62,383 bases of DNA from Stentor coeruleus (Eukaryota; Ciliophora; Heterotrichea; Heterotrichida; Stentoridae), in assembly GCA_001970955.1 (NCBI GenBank), contig MPUH01000357.1:1-62383 (forward strand). The letters are read 5' to 3'. A program made the position numbers and the translations under genes. Below, piece by piece: positions 38,209 through 46,644 of this stretch. A model generated the notes under the pieces. That model searched no databases. It was not told the origin of the DNA and was given only the letters and a program-made list of their open reading frames with translations. The first letter of the stretch is position 1, and every line of letters begins with the position of its first letter.

Positions 38209-39573
38209 TTAAAATTTATTCCTTTTGTTTTTCCACAATATCAAACTCTGCAAATTTCCCATGAGTACATTCGAATAATTATTAATCGAGCAATTCGCTT
38301 GAGCAACTCCCAAATTCACCCTAGCCCCATCAACAAGCGACCTATCTTGAAGTTTTCTGGCTAAATTAAAATGTTTTTCAAGAAACTCAACAGCTTTCTT
38401 ATACTGTCCTTGTTTCTGATAAACCAATCCAAGATTTAATGATGCTTCAGCTTCAGCAGCATGTTTATTATTTTCTGAAGCTTCATGATTTAATTGTTCC
38501 AAATGCTTTATTGCTTGTGGAACATTACCCATCGCCTGATAAGTTGCGGCAAGTTTACTAAGTGCATTAGTAATTCCATCAATATATTCTTTAGATCTTG
38601 ATAATTCTAAGTATTTCTGTAAATATTCTAAAGCTTTAAAATAATTTTCCTGTTTAAAATGTATCATGCCAACTCGATAACAAGAATTCCCTTCAGAAAT
38701 CGCATCATCTGACCTTTTTGAACTTTCTAAACACTTCATATGATGCTCTAAAGCTTCACTGNAAATCGCATCATCTGACCTTTTTGAACTTTCTAAACAC
38801 TTCATATGATGCTCTAAAGCTTCACTGATTTTCCCTTCTTCTTCTAATTTATCAGCTTCTAAACGATAAACTTCAGTTAAAGATTTGCTTATTGTTATAA
38901 GAGAATGTTTTAATTTATGAACCTCAGCGATATATACACCTTTTTCAAACATATCAATCGCTTTACTTATGTTTTTTGTCTGATAAGCACAATTCCCTAA
39001 ACCTTGATATGCTGTAGCTTCCTCAATATGCAAAGATTTCTTTCCAGCAATCCCCGCACATCTTTCATAAAAATAAGTTGCCGCGTCAAATTTTTCCATT
39101 TTGTCGAAATAACTGCCTAGGTCATGATAAACTTTAAAGCTTTCTGATGCATCATCTTCTTGACTAAGTTTTTCAGCTCTTACAAGTTTATCTTTTATAA
39201 AAGTTATAGCGGAATCTTTGATTTCTAGGTCTGAAAAATGCCCATGAGTGATATAAAATAAATCGATATAGGATTGAGGGAAACCTTGTTCGAGGATTTC
39301 TTTACAAGCAGTATCACGGGTTATTTTGTTGATTTGTAAACCTTCGCCACGTTGCATGTTTTTTCTAGAATTGACCCCACTACGTGAAGACATATGCATT
39401 CTATTACTTGATTTACTTGCTGGGGGAATATCAGCTGGGGTTACTTCAGCTTCTATATAAGGGGTTTTAAATGCTCCGGTTCTACGCATAGCCGCACCAG
39501 TCATTGGGGCAAATTTACGACCAAGAAGAGGTTTTGTTGTCCGTGACGCTTCAGCAGTGTTTTTTGCTGACAT
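38209..39573 (-). CDS. TTC29: TTC29-like TPR protein (contains assembly duplication)
   Basis: About 430 true residues. The N-terminal 85 are basic and disordered. From about 90 there is the GFPQSYIDLFYI block, then seven or more TPR units (AYQGLGNCAYQTKNISKAIDMFEKG; ASLNLGLVYQKQGQYKKAVEFLEKH), ending NVLMGNLQSLILWKNKR. This organisation matches TTC29, an axonemal protein needed for ciliary and sperm motility. An N at 38762 separates two exact 65-bp copies; together with the N they add 22 codons (SEALEHHMKCLESSKRSDDA region twice), which is an artefact and stays in frame. CTATAATAATTTAAAATG marks the start. Confidence 0.82.
   Translation of the reverse strand: MSAKNTAEASRTTKPLLGRKFAPMTGAAMRRTGAFKTPYIEAEVTPADIPPASKSSNRMHMSSRSGVNSRKNMQRGEGLQINKITRDTACKEILEQGFPQSYIDLFYITHGHFSDLEIKDSAITFIKDKLVRAEKLSQEDDASESFKVYHDLGSYFDKMEKFDAATYFYERCAGIAGKKSLHIEEATAYQGLGNCAYQTKNISKAIDMFEKGVYIAEVHKLKHSLITISKSLTEVYRLEADKLEEEGKISEALEHHMKCLESSKRSDDAIXSEALEHHMKCLESSKRSDDAISEGNSCYRVGMIHFKQENYFKALEYLQKYLELSRSKEYIDGITNALSKLAATYQAMGNVPQAIKHLEQLNHEASENNKHAAEAEASLNLGLVYQKQGQYKKAVEFLEKHFNLARKLQDRSLVDGARVNLGVAQANCSINNYSNVLMGNLQSLILWKNKRNKF
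38697..38827. repeat. Exact 65-bp direct repeat around a single N, inside TTC29
   Basis: Bases 38697-38761 recur exactly at 38763-38827 with N at 38762. It duplicates 22 codons of a TPR unit. It matches four other N-flanked repeats in the window, so it is an unmerged contig overlap. Confidence 0.9.
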
Positions 39574-41195
39574 TTTAAATTATTATAGGGATTTAGAGTT
39601 TTTATATGAATCAGATTTAGGATTGTAGGATTTTCTGGTAGATCCTGTGGATTTTTAGTGGGAAGATGATGATTGTTATTGATTTTTATGCTGGTTATGG
39701 AATAGATTTAGAGTTTTGGTTTTTTCTCAGATTTTAGAGGTGGATGTGCTATTAAAAAAATATACAGATTAAAAATCAAGGATTTTATTTTTTACTATTC
39801 CGAATCTATCAACTGCATTTTTTTTCTTCATTTCTTAGAATTTGTTATTTTTTAAGATATTTTGTGATTTTTTTTGTTTGAAACTTCTGTATATTATATT
39901 GTCTTAAAAAAAATATTCTAGATTTTTTTTTTTGAAATTTAGTATAGAAATTTTTCGATTCTTATATTATATTGTAAAGTTCTTTTAAGATACTCTTGAC
40001 TAGTTTTTAGGTTTTTGTATTGTTTACAAGTTTTTTGTTTAGATTTTTTATATGCTATTTTTAGTATAAAGATGTTGTTTGAGTTTTTTATTTTCTTTGT
40101 GAAAAGTTTGTATAAAGCTTTAATTTGGGACTTTTTTGTAATTATTGTGAAGGATTATTTTGCATACTTTTTGGTTTGAAGAAACTTTTTATATGACTAT
40201 GAACTACTTAGGCTGAAAATTGAAAGGGTATATTTTTCAGGAACTTTTTTATTATTATAAGGAAAAAGTTGTATTTTGAAGCTAAATAATATCAATATAA
40301 ATGCCAAAAATGATAAAGATTTAATTGTTGTCTATATAAAATCATATAGATCTTTATAAAATTGCATTTCTGACGAAAGATAAATAAAATAAATGCTTAT
40401 AAAATGCAAACAATAATCATAGGCAAATATAAGAAAATGTTTTAAAACATGATATTTTTATTAGATTTTATATTCTTAAAGCTTATGTGTATTTGTTTAA
40501 TGATTTTAAATGATATTCATTCAGGATGCTTAATTTTTTAATGCAAAATAATGATGATAATAATAATAATAATTAAGTTTTAAATCTTAGATTCTAATAG
40601 AAGTATCAGCATAGTAGATTTAATTCTTTTTATGCTGATGATATTATTGTAATTTTATTAAAGGCTTATCGAAATAATTAGGAAGTTCTCGACTTTAAAT
40701 ACCATTAAAAATGGTGACGTTGTAAAAATATATTCACAGTGAAGTAGGTAGGTGTTAAAGTCATATCATGATTGTCGGTAAAGGAGTGATATAAAAATTC
40801 ATTTACTAGGAGTTAAATTTAGATTCGAAAAAATTAGGGTAGATTAAGCTCTAAGGCAGGTTTCAAATTTCACGAAGACAAGGGAAAATATTTTTTTCTC
40901 ACATCATAAAGCAATAATCATTTGAAAATACATACACAAACTGATTAAACACTTATTCTCACATTATTTCAATATACAATATTTTCCCCATAGTTAGTTT
41001 TTTAGCAGTAAAGCTGGCAATATTTTATTTACAAGGTCGAAACATTTCGATTTCACCTAATCAAATCCATTCCTCACCAAAAGCCCAAGCCCAACCTCAT
41101 CTTCTAAACCTAAAAATTCAATATGTTTAAACATTCTATCATGACTTAAAAATACGTATAAAATATGTTAATCCCCATAACACAAATAAATTGCA
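39574..41195. other. Intergenic
   Basis: No gene is seen. 39574-39760 is G-rich on the plus strand (upstream flank of TTC29). An (AAT)n run lies near 40550-40575. A somewhat GC-richer patch at about 40690-40880 is unexplained. 41040-41130 is C-rich, upstream of the next gene. Confidence 0.5.
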
Positions 41196-41756
41196 ATGGA
41201 GTTGAATAAATTTCCTGAGCTCAGCAGCAAGACTGCGTTTGCAAAACCAGTCGAACATCTTAATAGGAACTTACAATGTAGGTCTCCTATAGGAATTGTT
41301 AGCGCTAGAGATCGGAGAAGGATGGCATTCACTCCAACATACAAAAGAGTTAGTTGGAACAAATACGTTTATCATGACAAAGCTCATCTGCTGCATCAAA
41401 GCGAAAACTCATCTGAATTTGAAATTCGACTCAGAAAAAAAATAAAAATTCCGAATCCTCTCACTGATAACATGCATAAAAAGTTAGAATCAACAAAAGA
41501 AAAAAATCCTCAAAAATACAACCCGGCACGATACCTAGACACACACAGCATAGAAAAAAACTCTTTGCCTCAAAACGAATGCAAATTCAGCCTTCCCACA
41601 ATCAATACTGATCTAGAACTAATCAAAACAATCAACCACGACTCGATTTCTCAACTTTTAACACAAAACAAACTCATAAACAACTGGAAAATCAGCTGTA
41701 GGTCTGAAGTAAAAAATTTCACCAAAGTAAAACGTGTTAGGTTCCAAATAATTTAG
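41196..41756 (+). CDS. Basic protein of unknown function
   Basis: 186 residues, not recognised. It starts MELNKFPELSSKTAFAKPVEH. The sequence is rich in Lys, Asn and Ser with scattered aromatic residues (RMAFTPTYKRVSWNKYVYHDKAH). No signal peptide, membrane segment or coiled coil is evident. It is convergent with the TTC39 gene, 70 bp from its end. Codon use and the C-rich upstream flank resemble other genes, which supports it being real. Ends in TAG. Confidence 0.6.
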   Translation: MELNKFPELSSKTAFAKPVEHLNRNLQCRSPIGIVSARDRRRMAFTPTYKRVSWNKYVYHDKAHLLHQSENSSEFEIRLRKKIKIPNPLTDNMHKKLESTKEKNPQKYNPARYLDTHSIEKNSLPQNECKFSLPTINTDLELIKTINHDSISQLLTQNKLINNWKISCRSEVKNFTKVKRVRFQII

Positions 41757-41826
41757 ATGTAAATATTTTTTTCTTCCAATTTTTTAACAATATTCCATTA
41801 GTATTTCATTAAAATTATAGTAATTT

Positions 41827-44103
41827 CTAAACTTTATTTTTCATATCTTCAAGAACTCTTAATATTTTCCCTCTAATATTAAAGCAATAATTTTTATGTT
41901 TTTGTGCTAAATTCAAAGCTTCAATTGCGTCTTCAAAACGTAACTCAGCTCCATATGCTCTAGAGCACCAATAAAGTGTATGAGGAATAATATATCTTGC
42001 CCATTCTGGTATGTTTTTCAAAAATGGTATAGTTTCATCAGAAATAAAAGATGCATCATTTGTATCTCCATTTAAACTTAAAGCCATGATCTGAAGCATT
42101 TTAGCTGAGACCCATTCAACAAGAACACATCCGTTTTTTTCATTAGGTAAGGAATTAATAACTATTTCTGCTGAATGATATATTTTTGTCAACATATTTG
42201 GGAGAAGTTTCGTATGTTGTTTTAAAAAGTATATAATTTCATAAGGTAAAAGCTCTTTGTATTTCCTTTTTAGGAAACATTGAGCTAAAGTCCCAAATTC
42301 CTCATCAAGTTTAGTCCTTGAAGCTGTTGGTGTTGCTGCTGATATTTTCGTAACTTTAAGCCAAAACTCTGATTTTTGATCATTTTGAGCAGCAAGACAC
42401 CCAGCTAATTGGGCGATTAGACAACTTTTATGAGGTATAAACACCCTATCTTTTTTTGTCCCATTCCCATCAATCCAACTTCCTTTATTAGATTTTTTTG
42501 TGCTAATTCCTCTATAGTATAAATTTTCAAATAAAGATTTTCTATGTTCGCCTAAGTCACCACAAACAAGAGCTTCTTTAACGAAAGAGTCTAATTCTGA
42601 TGATAAAGATAAAGTGTCCATTAGGATTTCTTGAAATTGTTTTCTTGACTGTTTCCATTCAAGTCTTAGAAAATAAAACCACCCTAATTCATATTTGATA
42701 AACGCAGCTTTACTAGAAAGTTCTTTGCCACAACATTGTAGAGCTGTGTTTAAAAGGTCTACAGCTTTATCAACTTTATTAAGTTTCCAGTTAACAACAC
42801 TACTGATCCAATAAAAAAGAACACAAGATGGGTAAATTTTTAAACATTCATCAATTATATTTTCTGCTTTTTCATAATTTGGATCCATGTCTATATAGAA
42901 AAGCCCAAGGATTACACAAGCAAAAGGTGATCTTGATGTATTAAGACTTTTACATTTATAAAGATAATCTAGACCTTTTTCTCTGTTACTATGAAATCCT
43001 GCTAAACGTAAAATAGTCCCAATTGAAGATGGAACTAAAGACATTATTAACATAAAAAGTCCTAAGCCGAAATATGCTCTAGATAATATGTCTTGATCAA
43101 TAATCCTACCCAATGAAATCTCATATTTTCTATAATTCTTCCAAGCTGATCTTAATGTTATAAAAGCTTTAAGTTTCTGCCCACTGACAAGTAACAATAC
43201 CGACTTTAATAAATTCGTCTCGGCCATTATAATATCAGAAAACTCTTCATTTGTATGTGAAAAACTCTTTTCTACATCTTGTAATGACTCACTACTTTTA
43301 AGAACATCACTTTTTCTCCCTGTAACTAAAACTTTAAAAAGATTCACTTCCGCACAATGAAGAACAGCTCTTAAATCATCCTCACGTATTTTTTCAAAAT
43401 GTTCAGCAGCTGAGTTTAAATCAAAATTCCATAAACATCTTATCCCATTAAGTCTTATCATTTCTTTAGTTAAAGGTATTTCGTTTATTATTTGAGGTAT
43501 GGGAACTGGAATAATTTCAGGTTTTTGTTCTTCGGGTTCTGAGTCTTTTTTTATAGGTTCACAAAATTTTTGTATGGATTTTATTTCAGGGATCACAATT
43601 GCCAACTTTTCTTCTTGGAAAGTACTGTGGGATATACTGTTTGAATGACTTCGGTAAACTTTTGAGACAGTCACTTCGCTTAAAAGTTGGATTTCTTGAT
43701 CTATGGAGTTTAGACTGTATTTTTCTAGAGCTTGTTGGATTTCTCCATTAGATGCAAGTTTGAAGTATAAGAGAAAAAGATGCTGCTCGGTTTGACATTG
43801 AGGAAAGATGTAGAATTCAGAGGAAAAGTCGTAGGTCGTTACTTTTATACAGAATTTGTGTTTGGATAAAGGCGATTTTATAGGAATCGCGATTGACCTA
43901 CTGAGGTTAACACTTCCTCGGCATTTATTTGAATATTGCCGAGAATAATACACTAAATACTCGTTTTTCAGTTCATAATAACGTATAAGTTTTCTTTTAA
44001 ATATTTTCCCTATCTTTACCAGTGGACGTTTTTCTTTTAATAAGTCTTGAAGATTTTCAAGTAAATGTTTTGAGTTATTAGATATCTCTCTATAATGCTC
44101 CAT
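41827..44103 (-). CDS. TTC39: PH domain fused to TTC39/Iml2 domain
   Basis: 758 residues. Residues 25-130 look like a PH domain (VKIGKIFKRKL...YELKNEYLVYYS...KHKFCIKVTTYDFSSEFYIFP...EQHLFLLYFKLA). From about 215 the protein follows the TTC39/Iml2 family: LNGIRCLWNFDLNSAAEHF, GLGLFMLIMSLVPSSIGTIL plus RLAGFHSNREKGLDYL, then TPR units such as CVLFYWISSVVNWKLNK. Yeast Iml2 acts in lipid-droplet-associated inclusion clearance; animal TTC39 proteins are linked to lipid metabolism. The N-terminal PH domain suggests phosphoinositide binding and is not in the animal proteins I know. ATATAATTG lies upstream of the ATG. Confidence 0.85.
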   Translation of the reverse strand: MEHYREISNNSKHLLENLQDLLKEKRPLVKIGKIFKRKLIRYYELKNEYLVYYSRQYSNKCRGSVNLSRSIAIPIKSPLSKHKFCIKVTTYDFSSEFYIFPQCQTEQHLFLLYFKLASNGEIQQALEKYSLNSIDQEIQLLSEVTVSKVYRSHSNSISHSTFQEEKLAIVIPEIKSIQKFCEPIKKDSEPEEQKPEIIPVPIPQIINEIPLTKEMIRLNGIRCLWNFDLNSAAEHFEKIREDDLRAVLHCAEVNLFKVLVTGRKSDVLKSSESLQDVEKSFSHTNEEFSDIIMAETNLLKSVLLLVSGQKLKAFITLRSAWKNYRKYEISLGRIIDQDILSRAYFGLGLFMLIMSLVPSSIGTILRLAGFHSNREKGLDYLYKCKSLNTSRSPFACVILGLFYIDMDPNYEKAENIIDECLKIYPSCVLFYWISSVVNWKLNKVDKAVDLLNTALQCCGKELSSKAAFIKYELGWFYFLRLEWKQSRKQFQEILMDTLSLSSELDSFVKEALVCGDLGEHRKSLFENLYYRGISTKKSNKGSWIDGNGTKKDRVFIPHKSCLIAQLAGCLAAQNDQKSEFWLKVTKISAATPTASRTKLDEEFGTLAQCFLKRKYKELLPYEIIYFLKQHTKLLPNMLTKIYHSAEIVINSLPNEKNGCVLVEWVSAKMLQIMALSLNGDTNDASFISDETIPFLKNIPEWARYIIPHTLYWCSRAYGAELRFEDAIEALNLAQKHKNYCFNIRGKILRVLEDMKNKV

Positions 44104-44265
44104 TTACTAACAATTATATATTTTCAATGTGAAAAACTTCATCGAATTATAAGAAAAACTTAGAGAATTATGTGAAAAATCATCCAAAGCAATCTAAACT
44201 CATATAATAAAGTCAATATTTACAATAAACAATATTCGAATAAGCAAACTAAATTATTAATTCTG

Positions 44266-44418
44266 TTAAAGTTTGTAAGGTGTATGCACACATCTTGATT
44301 GCTCCAGTGAAGGACTAGTTTCAGGTATTGCAAATAAATTATCATAACCTACAGTAATAACAATAAGTTTGGGTCTTTGAGGTTTGGGTATTGTTACTGT
44401 ACTACATAAATTACCCAT
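44266..44418 (-). CDS. Possible 50-residue Met-Gly small protein
   Basis: ATG to TAA on the minus strand: it starts MGNLCSTVTIPKPQRPKLIV and later has YDNLFAIPETSPSLEQS. MGNLCS satisfies the myristoylation pattern (Gly2, Ser6) with Cys5 for palmitoylation, a theme repeated in this window. AATATAAATC precedes the ATG, as in other genes. It is head-to-tail behind TTC39 (163 bp). No family is recognised. Short, but the motif makes chance less likely. Confidence 0.45.
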   Translation of the reverse strand: MGNLCSTVTIPKPQRPKLIVITVGYDNLFAIPETSPSLEQSRCVHTPYKL

Positions 44419-45169
44419 GATTTATATTTTCCATATTAGTTTTTTAGGATTATATTAGCATTTTCTGTCTAATATGTGATTGAAATACTCATACAAAAAG
44501 TAAAATTCGGATGATTTTATGTTTTTTTTTATGAATTATAGGCAAAAGATAGACATTCCTATTTCTAAACAATAAATTAGCTTTTTTTTTTTGCTTAGAG
44601 TAGAAAATAGCCTTTAAGTTTCTTATTGTGAAGTTTGTGAATACTTTGAGTTATTTTAAATATAATTATGTTTTTATAGACTATACATCCAAGTTATAAT
44701 AAAGTATTTTATCATAAAAAGTGCAGTATTTGCTTATAAATATAAATATAATACATCTTCATAGTATCTTAATTATTATAAAAGAAACATATATTTTTTT
44801 TGCAATCGAATTACTGTAATTTTTTGTCAAAAGGATTTTTAGGATTTCTTGACTTCAAAAATCCATACCAAAGTCGAACCTTATGGGAAAATTAGATAAA
44901 ATTAACATGGAAAAATACCTTTAAAAGAAAAATGTATACAAAATGCTGATAATTGTATAATACATATGCTGATTTATGTATTATATACAATATAAAAAAT
45001 ATTATTAATGCTACAACTTATAGAATACAGTTTCTCAATCACACTTACAAAACTCAAAATTTCAAAAAACTTGAGATCTGCAAAGAAAATTCTCATAAGG
45101 CTTAAAAGAAAAATATATAATAAATGCCCATAATTTATTTTTATCTCAAACCTTAATAAATATATAAAT
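44419..45169. other. Intergenic
   Basis: AT-rich, no gene seen. 44930-45130 contains repeated AAATG(C/T)...ATAATT phrases (44949 and 45121) also seen near 37022, before another RING-array gene; a shared promoter element is possible. It lacks the C-rich flank typical of other genes. Confidence 0.45.
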
Positions 45170-46021
45170 ATGTCATGTGCTTTATGTCCTATGGGAGGAG
45201 ATTATCCTGGCTGCAATACCCATATTTACTGTAGAAAATGCAAAGAGTTTATTATCCGAAACAACTGTTTATCCTACGAAATTTTTTATTCTTGCCAAAA
45301 CTGCTTGGTAAAATTTCAAGGTCTTATTAAAGAACATAAAGCTGGCCAAATAAAAAGTTATAATTCTTCACCAATTATTAGCCATAGTCCTCAAAGAGTT
45401 GCTAATGCAGACTTAAATATGAGTCCTCAAAAAAAGCATAGTTCAGATTCGATTTTACAAGAAAATCCTAGCATGCATAAATCTGATTTCGATAAAACCA
45501 TACATTTTTCTAAAAAAGAAATAGGACAAAAATTATCTAAAAGTGCACCTGAGAATGATGGATTTTTAGCTACAACTACTCAAAAACCTAACAGAAAAAA
45601 TATTCAGGATTTTGTAGAAATAGAAAGAAATAATCTGAATTATCGGCTTGGCCAAGTCTGTATTACATGTAAAAGTGCTGAGATTTTTGTAACACTTTTT
45701 TGCGGTCATGCTTTTTGTTATAATTGTTTGATTATTATTGCTGCTATAAACATTTATAATTTTTTTATTGATTTTCAAGAGAACCCTTTAATATTCAGAA
45801 AGGAATTCAATCATAAATGCTCTGAACCTTTATGTGGACATATTATTACAATACCGACTCATTTTGTAAGGGAATGTTTACGCAATTTTGAATTGCACTG
45901 TAAAAAACCTGGACTTATAATGGCATATAAGAATGATCTTTATTTGATATCTAAACTTTCAGATGATTGGCTACCGTATTTTGATGGGTTTAATCCAATT
46001 ATTATGTATAAAGATTCATAA
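45170..46021 (+). CDS. RING-array protein C (short): one RING-like module plus terminal RBR-RING1-like module
   Basis: 283 residues. Residues 3-45 form a RING-like module (CALC...CNTHIYCRKC...CQNC) most like the last array module of the next gene, including the following LVKFQ/YLKFQ stretch. A Ser/Asn-rich linker follows. Residues 163-222 are the terminal module: CITC...FCGHAFCYNCL, a 30-residue helical insert, then HKCSEPLC and IITIPTHF. This Cys-x2-Cys...Cys-x-His-x2-Cys-x2-Cys...Cys-x4-Cys spacing resembles RING1 of RBR ligases, but no IBR or RING2 follows. It ends with the family tail WLPYFDGF. It looks like a shortened paralogue of the 697-residue neighbour. Confidence 0.8.
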   Translation: MSCALCPMGGDYPGCNTHIYCRKCKEFIIRNNCLSYEIFYSCQNCLVKFQGLIKEHKAGQIKSYNSSPIISHSPQRVANADLNMSPQKKHSSDSILQENPSMHKSDFDKTIHFSKKEIGQKLSKSAPENDGFLATTTQKPNRKNIQDFVEIERNNLNYRLGQVCITCKSAEIFVTLFCGHAFCYNCLIIIAAINIYNFFIDFQENPLIFRKEFNHKCSEPLCGHIITIPTHFVRECLRNFELHCKKPGLIMAYKNDLYLISKLSDDWLPYFDGFNPIIMYKDS

Positions 46022-46603
46022 ATATATGATAATTTAGTTTAGGAGTAATTTTAATATAGGGAGAATACCTAGATTTCAGTTTTATAATAATTATAGGATT
46101 ATAGAAAATGTTAGAGATTTTGCTTTTATTCAAATTTTGGATTATTTAATGAAATTTTATAAAAATTTTTTTTAATGTAGAAAGTTTTTTTATATTTATA
46201 GGATGTATAACTAAGTCTGTTAACAGAAAAAAGTTGTTTTTAAGTGAGATGATAATATTCATCTATCTTATTATCCATAAATCAGTCATAAATAATAGTT
46301 TGCATGCATAATTTATTCAATAAGTTTAAATGAAAAATAAACTGCAAAAATTGTGGGAAATAAACTTAAAGAATATTATATAACTGCAAGGAATAAATAA
46401 CAATACACACAAGATACCTTTTTATATATAATAAAATTATTGTTCATTTGTCTATAATATAAAAATGAAGAGTCTAACTGACCAAAAATCGTATAATATC
46501 AGCATTAAACTGTATTTAAGAAATCTAATAAAATACAAAACAAAAAATACAGATAACTTTTTATATATAATAAAATTATTGTTCATTTGTCTATAATATA
46601 AAA
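46022..46603. other. Intergenic with a duplicated gene-start segment
   Basis: AT-rich. Contains the 88-bp direct repeat of promoter plus start codon listed separately. The first copy opens a short frame from 46465 that is out of frame with the real gene and soon stops. No other gene. Confidence 0.5.
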
Positions 46604-46644
46604 ATGAAGAGTCTAACTGACCAAAAATCGAATAATACAGCTCC
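46418..46644 (+). repeat. 88-bp direct repeat of promoter and start codon
   Basis: 46418-46505 is repeated at 46557-46644 (offset 139 bp) with few differences. Each copy has CTATAATATAAAAATG and the codons for MKSLTDQKS. Only the second (ATG 46604) leads into the long frame. A gene-start duplication left a decoy start upstream. Confidence 0.85.

Noticed and set aside
40550..40575. (AAT)n run as a functional element
   Set aside because: A short simple repeat in AT-rich spacer; expected by slippage.
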